Positions 45,915 through 55,851 of a DNA stretch of 64,000 bases are shown here, in pieces; the stretch's first letter is position 1, and each line of letters starts with the position of its first letter. The stretch comes from Streptococcus pseudoporcinus LQ 940-04 (GTDB taxonomy: Bacteria; Bacillota; Bacilli; Lactobacillales; Streptococcaceae). A program made the position numbers and the translations under genes. Below the pieces are notes generated by a model, which did not search any database, was not told the DNA's origin, and saw nothing but the letters and a program-made list of their open reading frames with translations. Where the stretch lies: NCBI RefSeq assembly GCF_000188035.1, contig NZ_AEUY02000005.1:1612001-1676000 (forward strand), given 5' to 3'.

Positions 45915-47312
45915 AATCAACTCATAGATAGCTTCCGCATAGATAGCAGCTGATCTATAGATATTCTCTAATGGCATATACTCATTAGCCTGATGCATCG
46001 TGTTTTCATCACCAGGGAACATGGCTCCAAATGCTACGCCACGTTTAAGGAGACGTCCAAATGTTCCACCACCAATAACCTGTTCATAGCCTTCAAGTCC
46101 TGTTTGTTTTTCATAAACCTTAAGAAGTGTAGCAACTAATTCATCATCCATTGGCACGTAATGTGGCACATGTTCATGGCTAGATAGAGTCACTTCTTTG
46201 ATTCCTTTAAGTTGTTCAAGTCCAACTTTGAGTACTTGAGCATCAATTCCTTTTGGATAACGGAAATTTAAGGCAATAGTGTTATCCTCTGAAGTCTTAT
46301 CAAAATTAAAGACACCAGCATTCATACTTAAAGGCCCCATTTTATCATCTGTGTAAGCAAGACCAAGTTTTTTAGCATCAAAATCTTCGTGTAATGTTAT
46401 ACCAGCAATGCGTAAGAAAGCTTCCGCAGGGCCTTCAAATGAAAACTGACTCAAGAATTTAGCTAAAAGCGTTGCCCCATTAATCCCTGACTCAGGTGTA
46501 GAACCATGGGCTGACTTGCCAATAATTGTTACTTCTACTTCTTGACCATGGTCTTTAAGGTCACCTGTTACTTGATGGTCGGCTAAAAATTGTTCAAATG
46601 CTGCCGACAAGACATTAAAAGGATGAGCTGATTCTATTAAAGCGGTAGCTGACTCTGGAACCATATTTTCACGTAGGCCGCCTTTAAAACGGTTCAAGAC
46701 AAAGGCACCGCTATTTTCCCCACCAAAATGAAGGTATTCAGTGATATTTCCTTTTTCACCGTTGATGATGGGAAACTCAGCATCAGGTGAGAAGCCAAAA
46801 TCTGGGTCCTTCAAGCCATTATGGGCAAAATAGTAATCCATGTCACCCCAACCGGATTCTTCGTCTGTTCCAACAACGAAACGAACCTTTTTAGAAACTG
46901 GTAAACCTAGCTCTTTAATAATTTTTAAGGCATAATAACAAGCCAAGGTTGGTCCCTTATCATCTGATGACCCACGCGCATAAAGTTTATTATCTTTAAT
47001 AACAGGTTCATAAGGATCTGTATCCCAACCGCTACCAGCAGGGACAACATCTAAATGTCCAAAAATACCGAGAACCTCTTCACCTTCTCCAAATTCGAAA
47101 TCACCAGCATAGTTATCAATGTTACGTGTTTTGTAACCATCACGTTCAGCCATAGCTAAAAAATGCTCTAATGCTCGAACAGGGCCTGGTCCAAATGGGT
47201 GTTTGTCGTCAGCTAAGGAATCGTCACGTTCTGAATTAATCCGAAGTAACTGAATTAAATCTTCAAGCATTGCTTCTTTACGACTCTCAACTTCAGCTTT
47301 AAAATCAATCAT
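45909..47312 (-). CDS. pepV: Dipeptidase PepV (M20 family)
   Basis: 467 residues. The zinc site appears as GHLDVVPAGSGW, ARGSSDDKGPT and GTDEESGWGDMDYYF; the dimerisation-like lid domain follows; the last ligand is in GGGTFGRLLKRGVAFGAMFPG. It cleaves dipeptides with broad specificity in the cytosol, feeding amino acids from peptide uptake. ATG 47312 has GGAG 8 bases upstream; the preceding TTG is not needed. Confidence 0.93.
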   Translation of the reverse strand: MIDFKAEVESRKEAMLEDLIQLLRINSERDDSLADDKHPFGPGPVRALEHFLAMAERDGYKTRNIDNYAGDFEFGEGEEVLGIFGHLDVVPAGSGWDTDPYEPVIKDNKLYARGSSDDKGPTLACYYALKIIKELGLPVSKKVRFVVGTDEESGWGDMDYYFAHNGLKDPDFGFSPDAEFPIINGEKGNITEYLHFGGENSGAFVLNRFKGGLRENMVPESATALIESAHPFNVLSAAFEQFLADHQVTGDLKDHGQEVEVTIIGKSAHGSTPESGINGATLLAKFLSQFSFEGPAEAFLRIAGITLHEDFDAKKLGLAYTDDKMGPLSMNAGVFNFDKTSEDNTIALNFRYPKGIDAQVLKVGLEQLKGIKEVTLSSHEHVPHYVPMDDELVATLLKVYEKQTGLEGYEQVIGGGTFGRLLKRGVAFGAMFPGDENTMHQANEYMPLENIYRSAAIYAEAIYELIK

Positions 47313-47434
47313 CAATTAGTCTCCTTTATTTCTAAAAAAGTGGATAAGGTGTATTGCCATCAGACAACTTCCTTATCTTACTTAGTCAATTATTATTGCT
47401 ATTATAACACGTTTGAACAGAATTTTCTTACCCC

Positions 47435-48037
47435 TTAACGGCGCTCAATTAATTCGTCGACCGGTAAACGATAGCTAGGTTCAACCACATCATCAGTGTA
47501 ACCAACTGTAATCAAAATTTCTGGACGGAAACGCTTATCAATATCTAATATGTCATTTGTTTTTGTCTTATCGAAACCTAGAATCATATTGGAAGCAATA
47601 TGTTGATCAGTTAAAGCTAAGACTAAATTCATAGCAACCAAACCAGAATTAAATGCTAAGTATTCTGCTCTTTTAAGATCATCAAATTTAGCATAACGTG
47701 GTGGTAAGGTTTCCATATAATAACCAATTAAGTCATCAGGTAGTGATTTGACACCTACCCTTGCTATCTTGCGTGATCTTTGAATCAAATCAGTATCTGA
47801 GAAGAGTGCCACAACATACTGGGCTTGTTCAACCTGTACTTTATTACCAAGAACCATATCCTTAGCTAGGTCAGCTTTTTTATCTTTAACAACAACAAAC
47901 TTCCAAGGTTGAATATTATTAGCGCTAGGCGCCAAGGTAGCAATCTCAATGGCAGTTCGTAAATCCTTGTAGTCAACGGGTTTATCGTTAAAAGATTTTA
48001 CAGCATGTCGTTTTTTGTTTAATTCGAGAAATTTCAT
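47435..48037 (-). CDS. Nitroreductase family FMN protein
   Basis: 200 residues. The FMN-phosphate arginine is in KKRHAVKSFNDKPVD, followed by ATLAPSANNIQPWKFVVV, and GLVAMNLVLALTDQHIASNMILGF. The RPEILITVGYTDD strand closes the fold. Such enzymes reduce nitro compounds, quinones or flavins. It is divergent from the pyruvate oxidase gene, 163 bases away. The ribosome site (GGA) is weak. Confidence 0.88.
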   Translation of the reverse strand: MKFLELNKKRHAVKSFNDKPVDYKDLRTAIEIATLAPSANNIQPWKFVVVKDKKADLAKDMVLGNKVQVEQAQYVVALFSDTDLIQRSRKIARVGVKSLPDDLIGYYMETLPPRYAKFDDLKRAEYLAFNSGLVAMNLVLALTDQHIASNMILGFDKTKTNDILDIDKRFRPEILITVGYTDDVVEPSYRLPVDELIERR

Positions 48038-48200
48038 AGAAAAAATTCCAATCTGTTTAAAGTATTTTCACACTTTATTCTATCATATTTTAGATTATTT
48101 GACCCTTAAAAAGTCACTTATTACTAATTAGTTCTTTTCGTTTACTAAATCCATTTTTAAATTTTAAACTGTAACTATAAAAGATAAGGAGGAAAAAACA

Positions 48201-49946
48201 ATGTCTAAGATAAATGCATCAGATGCCATGATTAAGGTCATTGAAGAATGGGGTGTCAAAACCATATATGGTTTACCTAGTGGTTCTTTTGATTTCACTA
48301 TGAATGTCTTACATAATCGCCAAGACACTATCAGATTTGTCCAAGTTCGTCATGAGGAAGCCGGTGCTTTGGCTGCGGTTGGTGAAGCAAAAGTTACAGG
48401 TAAGATTGCTGTTACCTTTGGTTCTGCTGGCCCAGGAGCTGTACACCTCCTGAACGGTTTATATGATGCAAAGCATGACGGCCTGCCTCTACTTGCATTG
48501 ATTGGACAAGTTCCTACTTCCAATATGAATAAGTCATACTTCCAAGAGTTAAATGAAAACCCAATCTTTGAAGATGTAGCTGTTTATAATCGAACAGTCA
48601 TGACTGCCGAGCAAATGCCCTATGTGGTCGATGAAGCAATCCGCCAAGCTTATGCCCATAAAGGGGTAGCCCTTGTTACTATTCCTAAGGATTTAGGTTG
48701 GCAAGAAATTGAAGATAAGTATACTAGCACAGCCAGCCACTACCAAAAACCAATCCTTCCTGAGCCAAGTCCTTCTTTAGTTGAAAAAGCGCTAGCCATT
48801 TTACAAGAGGCAAAACGTCCCTTGATATATATAGGTCTTGGAACTAAGGGAGCGCGTCAAGATATCATGGCTCTTGCAAAACAATTAAAGGCGCCTATCC
48901 TAAGTTCAGCTCCTGCAAAAGGTATTATCCCAGATAACTTTGATTTATATATGGGTTCTGCAGGTAGAGTAGCTACAAAACCAGGTGTCGAAATGCTACA
49001 AGAAGCTGATACAATTATCACATTCGGGACAGATATGCCATTCCAAGGGCTATTTACGCAGGAAAAAGCCAAATACATACAGGTAGACATTGATGGTACC
49101 AAATTTGGTCGTCGTCATCATGTTGACCTGGCTATTTTAGCAGACGCTAAGAAAACCATAAAGGCCCTTCTGGAAAAAGGAGAAGACTTACCTATTACAG
49201 ACTGGTATCAGGTCGCTATTTCAAATAAAAAAAATTGGGAACAGTGGGTAAAATCCTTTGAAGCGGACACACAAGAACCCCTACGTGTTGAACCAGTCTT
49301 TAAAGCCATCAACGACTTGGCAACTAAAGATGCTATTTTCCAAATAGATGTCGGTAATGTTACCATTGATGCTGTAAGGTACTTAAAAATGAATGATCAA
49401 CAAGCATTCACAACCAGTGGTTGGTATGCAACTATGGGCTACGCACTGCCTGCAGCCATTGGTGCCCAAGCAGCTTTTCCAAACCGGCAAGTCTGGTCAA
49501 TCTCCGGCGATGGCGGTTGGACAATGAATATGCAAGATATTGCCACAGCCGTTAAATATAAGCTGCCAATCATTAACGTTATTTTAACCAATGAAAGTCT
49601 AGGCTTCATAGAAGCTGAACAAGATGATATGCCTCAGCCACATTCTGGCATTGACCTCATTGACATCAATTTTGGTGAGGCTGCAACCGCTATGGGAGCC
49701 AAAGGCTTTGAAGTACGAACCCGTGATGATTTAGAAACTGCCTTTAAGGAGGCCAGTCAAACAGACGGCCCTATCGTTATAGATGTTAAAATCGCAAATG
49801 AACGACCACTTCCTGTTGAACAATTAAAGCTAGACCCTAACACCTTTAGCCCAGAAACAATTAAAAGCTTTACCGAAACCTATAAGGCTCAAGGCTTAAA
49901 ACCCTTCTCTCAACTTCTCAAAGAAGTTCAAGAAAGTCAAAAATAG
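48201..49946 (+). CDS. spxB: Pyruvate oxidase (SpxB/Pox type)
   Basis: 581 residues. The ThDP site has VRHEEAGALAAVGEAKVTG (activating Glu) and GDGGWTMNMQDIATAVKYKLPIINVILTN (metal site). The middle FAD domain covers about 190-340. It oxidises pyruvate with oxygen and phosphate to acetyl phosphate, CO2 and hydrogen peroxide. The wording is closer to Pox/SpxB than to acetolactate synthase; length is about 10 residues shorter than S. pneumoniae SpxB. AAGGAGG precedes ATG. It is alone, with its own terminator. Confidence 0.88.
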   Translation: MSKINASDAMIKVIEEWGVKTIYGLPSGSFDFTMNVLHNRQDTIRFVQVRHEEAGALAAVGEAKVTGKIAVTFGSAGPGAVHLLNGLYDAKHDGLPLLALIGQVPTSNMNKSYFQELNENPIFEDVAVYNRTVMTAEQMPYVVDEAIRQAYAHKGVALVTIPKDLGWQEIEDKYTSTASHYQKPILPEPSPSLVEKALAILQEAKRPLIYIGLGTKGARQDIMALAKQLKAPILSSAPAKGIIPDNFDLYMGSAGRVATKPGVEMLQEADTIITFGTDMPFQGLFTQEKAKYIQVDIDGTKFGRRHHVDLAILADAKKTIKALLEKGEDLPITDWYQVAISNKKNWEQWVKSFEADTQEPLRVEPVFKAINDLATKDAIFQIDVGNVTIDAVRYLKMNDQQAFTTSGWYATMGYALPAAIGAQAAFPNRQVWSISGDGGWTMNMQDIATAVKYKLPIINVILTNESLGFIEAEQDDMPQPHSGIDLIDINFGEAATAMGAKGFEVRTRDDLETAFKEASQTDGPIVIDVKIANERPLPVEQLKLDPNTFSPETIKSFTETYKAQGLKPFSQLLKEVQESQK

Positions 49947-49968
49947 TCTTTTTAAAGTAAGATAAAAG

Positions 49969-50005
49969 AACCTCTACTTATTCTATTGTAAGTAGAGGTT
50001 TTTTG
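49969..50005. terminator. Terminator between spxB and uvrC
   Basis: AACCTCTACTTA and TAAGTAGAGGTT form a perfect 12-bp stem with an 8-base loop, followed by TTTTT. Confidence 0.88.
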
Positions 50006-50010
50006 TAAGG

Positions 50011-51783
50011 CTAACTATTAAAAGATGCCAGCAATGTTTGGGCGACTTTTTGGGGAATGCCCAAGGAGGTAATATCATCTAGACTGGCTTGACGAATAGC
50101 TGTTAGACTCTTAAAATGTTTCAAAAGTACTTGCTTACGCTTTGGACCAAGACCGCCTATCCCATCCAATTTTGAAGAGAATGAATTCTTACTTCGAACC
50201 TGACGGTGGAAGGTAATAGCAAAGCGGTGAACCTCATCTTGAATCCGATGAAGCAAGAAAAAGACCTCTGAATTTCTAGGAAGATCAATGACAGCTAATG
50301 GGTCTCCAAAAAGCAATTCCTGCGTCTGATGCTTATCATTTTTTTGCAAGCCGGCAATCGGAATGGAAAGACCGAGCTGACCATGGACCACCTCTTTTGC
50401 AATATTAACCTGACCAGGACCACCATCAATGATAATCAAATCAGGTGCGATAAGGTCATCTTTTAAAACACGACTATAACGCCTGTAGATTACCTCGCGC
50501 ATACTGGCATAGTCATCTGGACCATGGACTGTTTTAATCTTAAACTTACGGTAATCTTTCTTACTAGCCTTACCATCAACAAAAACCACCATAGCAGCAA
50601 CAGGACTTGTTCCTTGAATATTGGAGTTATCAAAAGCTTCAATTCTTTCAGGACGAGCTATCCCCATTAGTTGTCCAAGGCTTTCAATAGCTCCCTGTGT
50701 TTTCTTCAAATCTTTCTCTAAAAGGTCAAATTTTTGTTGCAAACTAACACGGGCATTTTTTGTTGCCAAGGCAACCAGTTGCTTCTTCTCACCCTTTTGG
50801 GGTTTGATGACTTTAGTAGGAACAATTGCTTCAACCAATTCTTGATCCACCTCAGCAGGAATAAAGATTTCTCTTGGGATAAAGTGCCTTTTATCCTGAT
50901 AAAATTGACCTATATAAGTCAAAAAATCATCTTCTGCTTCATTATAGTAAGGAAACATATTCACGTCCCGCTGTATGAGTTTTCCCTGACGAACAAAAAA
51001 AACTTGCACGCACATCCAACCTTTGTCCACATAGTAACCAAAGATATCCCGATCTTTTAGGTCCTTACTCATTATTCGTTGTTTAGTTCGGAGCTTAGCT
51101 ATCCCAGAAATTAAATCACGAAATTCCGCCGCCCGTTCAAATTCCATATTTTCAGCAGCTAGAGTCATTTTTTCTTTTAGATTATCAACAATTTTATCAT
51201 CTTTACCGTTTAAAAAAAGCTTAACATCTTCAACCAATCCATCCCAGTAAGCTTTGTCAGTATGACAAATCGTATGAGCCTTACATTGCCCCAAATGGTA
51301 GTAAAAACAAACTTTATTGACTGGATTTGTGCATTTTTTAAAAGGGAAAATACGATCAAGTAACTTTTTAACTTCATTAGCTGTATAAGAATCTGGATAG
51401 GGACCAAAATAAAGGCCATCATTCTTTTTAATTTGGCGCGTAATCAGTAAACGTGGAAACAGCTCATTCGTGATTTTGATGAAAGGATAGGATTTATCGT
51501 CCTTGAGTTTAATGTTATACTTGGGCATATTTTTCTGGATCAGATTAATTTCCAAAAGTAGGGCCTCAGTATTTGACCCCGTCACGATAAACTCAAAATC
51601 AGCAATCTCTGACACCAACATCTCCGTTTTAGTGTCATGACTCCCTCTGAAATAAGAGCGAACACGATTTCGCAGATTTTTGGCTTTCCCAACATAAATA
51701 ATAGTGCCATTCTTATCTTTATGTAAATAGCAACCAGGATTGTCTGGTAGCAATTCTAATTTGTGTTTGATCAGTTCATTCAT
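50011..51783 (-). CDS. uvrC: Excinuclease ABC subunit C
   Basis: 590 residues: GIY-YIG nuclease domain ([29 protein letters not shown]), cysteine cluster, UVR segment ([15 protein letters not shown]), RNase H-like nuclease ([30 protein letters not shown]) and terminal HhH pair ([19 protein letters not shown]). It makes both incisions in nucleotide excision repair. AAGGAC lies just before ATG. Confidence 0.96.
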   Translation of the reverse strand: MNELIKHKLELLPDNPGCYLHKDKNGTIIYVGKAKNLRNRVRSYFRGSHDTKTEMLVSEIADFEFIVTGSNTEALLLEINLIQKNMPKYNIKLKDDKSYPFIKITNELFPRLLITRQIKKNDGLYFGPYPDSYTANEVKKLLDRIFPFKKCTNPVNKVCFYYHLGQCKAHTICHTDKAYWDGLVEDVKLFLNGKDDKIVDNLKEKMTLAAENMEFERAAEFRDLISGIAKLRTKQRIMSKDLKDRDIFGYYVDKGWMCVQVFFVRQGKLIQRDVNMFPYYNEAEDDFLTYIGQFYQDKRHFIPREIFIPAEVDQELVEAIVPTKVIKPQKGEKKQLVALATKNARVSLQQKFDLLEKDLKKTQGAIESLGQLMGIARPERIEAFDNSNIQGTSPVAAMVVFVDGKASKKDYRKFKIKTVHGPDDYASMREVIYRRYSRVLKDDLIAPDLIIIDGGPGQVNIAKEVVHGQLGLSIPIAGLQKNDKHQTQELLFGDPLAVIDLPRNSEVFFLLHRIQDEVHRFAITFHRQVRSKNSFSSKLDGIGGLGPKRKQVLLKHFKSLTAIRQASLDDITSLGIPQKVAQTLLASFNS

Positions 51784-51816
51784 GTCCTTATTTTACCAAA
51801 TTTTTAAACTTTTGCC

Positions 51817-51842
51817 CCAAAAAAAAGCTGACCTTATCAGCT
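51817..51842 (-). terminator. Terminator downstream of the HAD pseudogene
   Basis: AGCTGA (51826-51831) and TCAGCT (51837-51842) form a small stem with a run of eight T on the minus strand. It would have ended transcription of the dead HAD gene before uvrC. Confidence 0.6.
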
Positions 51843-51866
51843 CTTATAAATCCGCAGGAAGCTACC

Positions 51867-52066
51867 TTAAGTATCTGTAACCTTTTTCATCACTGCCATC
51901 ACACCACAATCACTACTACTCGACGTGATAAGGATTGCTACTTCCCTAACTTTCTTAGCCACATTTAAGGTGGGAATTACCAGCCATAGCCAACATTTCC
52001 TAATCCTTCTGATTATTTAAGAATATTCCAGACATATCAATAGCAAAGACTTTGAGGCCAAGAGTA
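51867..52066 (-). pseudogene. Cof-type HAD hydrolase remnant with large internal deletion
   Basis: On the minus strand the first frame reads LKVFAIDMSGIFLNNQKD then a stop. This is the start of a Cof-type HAD phosphatase with a decayed DxDGT motif (DMSGIF). It is followed at once by EMLAMAGNSHL, which belongs near the family's C-terminus. After a frameshift come NVAKKVREVAILITSSSSD and CGVMAVMKKVTDT to a TAA at 51867-51869. About 200 of the usual 270 codons are missing. AAAGGAG at 52068-52074 remains as its ribosome site. Confidence 0.75.
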
Positions 52067-52076
52067 ACTCCTTTTC

Positions 52077-52115
52077 TTAAAAAAAGAAGGCTTAAAAGTT
52101 TCCCTCTAAGCCTTC
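52077..52115 (-). terminator. Terminator of the aldehyde dehydrogenase gene
   Basis: GAAGGCTTA (52086-52094) and TAAGCCTTC (52107-52115) form a 9-bp stem with a T run on the minus strand. Confidence 0.85.
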
Positions 52116-52135
52116 AGTTATTTTAGTCAACCCTC

Positions 52136-53509
52136 TTATTTTTTTGGTGTGTAGATTAGGTGTTCGTTGACAAATGCGTTAAAACCTAGTTCACTCAACT
52201 CACGGCCGTAACCTGAATTTTTAATACCACCAAATGGCAGTTCTGGAAGTGAAGCCCAGCCTGAATTGATGAAGGACATACCAGTTTCAATTTTAGCGGC
52301 TACCGCTTCTGCATGTTCTTTATTGCTACTGAAGATTGTTCCACCAAGACCATAATTAGAATCATTTGCCACTTCAATGGCTTCTTCTTCTGAAGCCACT
52401 TTATAGATTTGGCCAACTGGTCCAAAGATCTCTTGATAGTAGATTGGATTATCTTTTGTCAAACCAGCAATAATTGTTGGCATGACAAAGTTACCTGGAT
52501 GGTCAATAGCATCGCCACCGTAAACCAATTCCGCCCCATTGTCAACCGCTAACTTGATTTGTTTTAAAACATCTTCTTTAGCTTGAGCTGATGACAATGG
52601 TGCCAAGCTTGTTTCTGGGTCCATTGGGTCACCCCATTTAGCTGTTTTGAAAACCTTAGTCAACAATTCTTTGAAACGGTCATAGTCTTTTTCAAGGACA
52701 ATAAAGCGTTTTGAAGAGGTACATACTTGACCAGCATTATATAAACGTGAGAAGAAAAGCACTTTTTCTAATTCATCCCAATCAGCATCATCAAGAACAA
52801 TAAAGGCATCATCGCCCCCTAGTTCAAGGGTTGTTTTCTTCAAGTTTTTACCTGCTTCTTCCGCAATAGACGCACCACCACGTTCAGAGCCGGTTAAGCA
52901 GACCCCGACAATACGTTTATCAGCAATAATTGTTGAAACTTGATCATAAGAGACAAAGAGGTTAGTGAAAGCCCCCTTTTCAGCTCCCGCTTCACTAACT
53001 AACTCTTCAAAAGATTGAGCTGACCAAGGACAGATTGAAGCATGTTTTAAGACCATTGGATTACCAACGATAAAGTTTGGCGCAAAGACACGCATGATTT
53101 GATAATATGGAAAGTTCCACGGTTCAACCGCAAGCACAACACCTGTAGCTTGTTTGATGTAGTAGGCTTCGCCACTATCAGTAGCAAGTGGTGTTGCTTC
53201 TAAAAAGTGATCAGCATTATCAGCGTAGTAATCGGCAATATCGGCACAAAGCTCAATTTCACCTTGAGCTTCGGTGAAAAGTTTTCCCATATCTTTGGTC
53301 AAGATTTCCGCATACTTGTCCCGATCACGTCGTAAGATACTTGCAACTTGATGCAATTGCTCCTTACGTTCTTCTAAATGGTCATTCTGACGCCATTCCT
53401 TGTAAAGCTTGTGGGCTCTTTCAAGCACCTCTTCTAATTGTGCATCGCTAGTGTTCTCATATTCTTTAAGAACTTCATTTGTAAAAGGGTAAATTGTTTT
53501 ATAAGCCAT
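52136..53509 (-). CDS. gabD: NAD(P)-dependent aldehyde dehydrogenase (succinate-semialdehyde dehydrogenase-like)
   Basis: 457 residues. The general base is E229 in TLELGGDDAF and the nucleophile C263 in NAGQVCTSSKRF. EPWNFPYYQ and the GGIKNSGYGRELSELG end match the GabD/Sad branch rather than the phosphorylating or GapN enzymes. Without a GABA pathway nearby, the true aldehyde is uncertain. AAGGAGG precedes ATG. A CcpA-type box lies at its promoter. Confidence 0.85.
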   Translation of the reverse strand: MAYKTIYPFTNEVLKEYENTSDAQLEEVLERAHKLYKEWRQNDHLEERKEQLHQVASILRRDRDKYAEILTKDMGKLFTEAQGEIELCADIADYYADNADHFLEATPLATDSGEAYYIKQATGVVLAVEPWNFPYYQIMRVFAPNFIVGNPMVLKHASICPWSAQSFEELVSEAGAEKGAFTNLFVSYDQVSTIIADKRIVGVCLTGSERGGASIAEEAGKNLKKTTLELGGDDAFIVLDDADWDELEKVLFFSRLYNAGQVCTSSKRFIVLEKDYDRFKELLTKVFKTAKWGDPMDPETSLAPLSSAQAKEDVLKQIKLAVDNGAELVYGGDAIDHPGNFVMPTIIAGLTKDNPIYYQEIFGPVGQIYKVASEEEAIEVANDSNYGLGGTIFSSNKEHAEAVAAKIETGMSFINSGWASLPELPFGGIKNSGYGRELSELGFNAFVNEHLIYTPKK

Positions 53510-53536
53510 AATAAGCCTCCTTTTGTTATTAATTAA

Positions 53537-53565
53537 AGTCTATCAGAAAATGATACCGATTTCAA
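53537..53565 (-). promoter_or_regulatory. Promoter of the aldehyde dehydrogenase gene with a consensus cre site
   Basis: On the minus strand TTGAAATCGGTATCA (53551-53565) fits the cre consensus WTGNAANCGNWNNCW at all fixed positions. Its first six bases can act as the -35 (TTGAAA), followed after 17 bases by an extended TGA-TAGACT. CcpA binding here should repress the gene. Confidence 0.6.
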
Positions 53566-53687
53566 AAATACGCTATGGAAATCTAATAATTTCTAAAACA
53601 TTTTAAACTTATCAAAAAAGGACTTAGCACTAAGCCCTATTGGACTAGGAAAGTCAGGACAAATATGCTAGTAATCCCTTAAAACAA

Positions 53688-54386
53688 CTAGGTTTCATTT
53701 AAATGAAGAATGGCTAGGAGCTCTTGATAATGACTAACTTGATAGGTGGCTTGAACAGAACTTTGATTGTCTAAGCATTTGGGATTGTACCAAACCGTAT
53801 CAATACCAGCATTGATCCCCCCTTGAATATCAGCAGTCAGACTATCGCCAATCATTAAAGCTTCTGCTGGATTAAAATTAGGAATTTGATCACCTATCCA
53901 GTCATAAAAAGCTTTATCAGGCTTTTGGCTGCCAGAGGATTCCGAAACAAAAACCTTTTCAAAAAATACTGCTAAACCTGATTTTTCTAAACGGCTAGTC
54001 TGAACCTGACTAAGCCCGTTGGTCGCTGCATAAATAGCAAAACCAGCTGCCTTCAAGGTCTCCAATAAGGCTTTAGCCCCAGGATAACTTTGTCCCTGGT
54101 TTTTAAGATGTGCCTGATACCTTTCTGCCAGATAAACACCATCAACAGTATGACCAAAATGCTCAAATAATTTGGTGAACCGGGTATTAACCAGCTCTTT
54201 TTTACTTAATAGTTTAAGCTCTAGGCCTCTCCACATTGCTTTGTTCATGGGACTATAATAATCTTTATAGGCTTGAATATCTGTTACTTTACATTCTTTT
54301 AACAAGGCAGTTAGTGCCATATCTTCTGCCTTATCAAAGTCCAGTAAGGTGTGATCAAGGTCAAATAATAAAAATTGGTATGTCAT
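53688..54386 (-). CDS. HAD family nucleotidase/phosphatase (YjjG-like)
   Basis: 232 residues. HAD motif I is LLFDLDHTLLDFD, motif II AATNGLS, motif III KPDKAFYDWI and motif IV MIGDSLTADIQGG. The length and helical cap match the YjjG/YfnB group, which removes phosphate from (modified) pyrimidine nucleotides. ATG 54386 has AAAGGAT 6 bases upstream. It stands alone on the minus strand. Confidence 0.85.
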   Translation of the reverse strand: MTYQFLLFDLDHTLLDFDKAEDMALTALLKECKVTDIQAYKDYYSPMNKAMWRGLELKLLSKKELVNTRFTKLFEHFGHTVDGVYLAERYQAHLKNQGQSYPGAKALLETLKAAGFAIYAATNGLSQVQTSRLEKSGLAVFFEKVFVSESSGSQKPDKAFYDWIGDQIPNFNPAEALMIGDSLTADIQGGINAGIDTVWYNPKCLDNQSSVQATYQVSHYQELLAILHLNET

Positions 54387-54538
54387 TGAAATCCTTTCAA
54401 AAGTAATCAAGAGAAATTTTAACCATTATAACACAAAAAAATAGTGAGAGAAAAACGACTAGCTTCTATTATCTCCTATTTGTCTAGCAATACTTAGCCT
54501 TCTTGCTATAACGGCTTATGTTCAACTACTGAAGACTT

Positions 54539-54566
54539 AAAAAAGAGCCTTTTACAGGCTCTTTCC
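54539..54566 (-). terminator. Terminator of the DoxX gene
   Basis: AAAGAGCC (54542-54549) and GGCTCTTT (54557-54564) with flanking A run, giving a T run on the minus strand. Confidence 0.8.
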
Positions 54567-54568
54567 TC

Positions 54569-54967
54569 TTATAGTGACTTGTTTTTTGACAAGAAGTTAT
54601 CGAGACCTAATACACCACTTCCTGTGAAAACAAAAAGCAAGAAAACAAAGGCATACAAAGCTGCTAATTCGCCTTTATTGACTGAAGGCAAGAAAATATT
54701 TCCCGCTAAGCCATGAAACATGACGTATGCAACTGCCATTTGTCCAGAGAGTATAAAAGAAGCTAACCGTGTTCCAAGTCCAATCATTATCAATAAGCCT
54801 GCAAGCAATTCAATAAGGCCACCAATTCCCATTAAAGATGCTAAAGGAACCTTACCACCAAAAAGTCCAAAAACTTTATCTAAGCCATGGAACATTATCA
54901 TATAACCTGCTACAATCCTCAATAATGAGATGGCATAGGGTTGCAAATAAGTCAATTTTTCTTTCAT
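54569..54967 (-). CDS. DoxX family membrane protein
   Basis: 132 residues, four membrane helices. The family signature runs through the first two helices (RIVAGYMIMFHGLDKVFGLFGG, MGIGGLIELLAGLLIMIGLGTRLAS). DoxX proteins are linked to redox and thiol stress in several bacteria, but no function is settled here. AGGAGGAG precedes ATG. Confidence 0.85.
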   Translation of the reverse strand: MKEKLTYLQPYAISLLRIVAGYMIMFHGLDKVFGLFGGKVPLASLMGIGGLIELLAGLLIMIGLGTRLASFILSGQMAVAYVMFHGLAGNIFLPSVNKGELAALYAFVFLLFVFTGSGVLGLDNFLSKNKSL

Positions 54968-55126
54968 AAATAACTCCTCCTAAAGCTTGCTAGTTTATCA
55001 CTAACTATTAATACTTTAGAAACCAGTTTACCTGATTTTAGGACAAGTTGTAAGTCTTATCATGAATTTTTCAGAAATCTTTAAATTATCACTTCTTTCT
55101 TATTCCCCAGCTTGATTCTTGAAAAT

Positions 55127-55160
55127 AAAGAAGCAGCTCAGTTAAACTAAGCCACTTTTT
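55127..55160 (-). terminator. Terminator of the PsiE-like gene
   Basis: AAGCAGCTCAGTT (55131-55143) pairs with AACTAAGCCACTT (55145-55157), allowing G-T pairs. The innermost bases must open to form a loop. T-rich sequence follows on the minus strand. Confidence 0.5.
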
Positions 55161-55776
55161 AATAATCATATTTAATAATTTCAACCCGACTTATCACATC
55201 ACCATGCATTTTATCAACTCTTAAAGCAAGGTTTTCCAAATAAACAACTGATCCAACCGAAACCGTCTTATGGTCAGCTTTTAAGTGACGCATGATCAAA
55301 CTAGCTAGGGTATCTTCTTTTTCGCCTTGAATATGAGTTCGTGCCAGGATATTAACCATTTTCAACTTATAACTACCACGAACCACCATATGAGTCGCAT
55401 TGTCCATTTTGACAAAGAGATACCTACGAATAGCAAACAAAACAGCTACAGCTATAATACCAAAGAGAAAGTTTAACATGTTAGGATGGTCAACAATCAA
55501 CTGACGGGTTAAGGCAAACAAAAGGACTTCAATTACTGTTTTGGGACTAGGGTTTGAAATCATCTTTATCAACTCAATGCCAACTGCTAGTGCCATAGCT
55601 CTAGCCAGAACAAGATCAAATAATTCTAAATCATCTATACTACTAGACATAAAACCAGTCATATCTTGCAAAAGTGCAAAGGCAAAGAAAGCCATAGCAA
55701 GCATCAAGATGAAGGACAAAATCATCTCTAAATAGTCTGAAACTTCTTTTTCAAATTCTTGTAAATATTTTCTCAC
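55159..55776 (-). CDS. PsiE-like membrane protein with C-terminal CorC/HlyC-like domain
   Basis: 205 residues. Four membrane helices (about 15-125) include VIEVLLFALTRQLIVD, which fits the phosphate-starvation-inducible PsiE family. The last 60 residues (DTLASLIMRHLKADHKTVSVGSVVYL, then LALRVDKMHGDVISRVEI) look like the transporter-associated CorC/HlyC fold. The combination suggests an ion-handling role that cannot be specified. The start codon is GTG, with AAAGGAG 6 bases upstream. Confidence 0.65.
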   Translation of the reverse strand: MRKYLQEFEKEVSDYLEMILSFILMLAMAFFAFALLQDMTGFMSSSIDDLELFDLVLARAMALAVGIELIKMISNPSPKTVIEVLLFALTRQLIVDHPNMLNFLFGIIAVAVLFAIRRYLFVKMDNATHMVVRGSYKLKMVNILARTHIQGEKEDTLASLIMRHLKADHKTVSVGSVVYLENLALRVDKMHGDVISRVEIIKYDY

Positions 55777-55851
55777 GAAATCTCCTTTTAATACTGATAA
55801 GTGACCCTGATTATACTATTAGTCTAACATAATTAACCTTTAGAAAATAGT

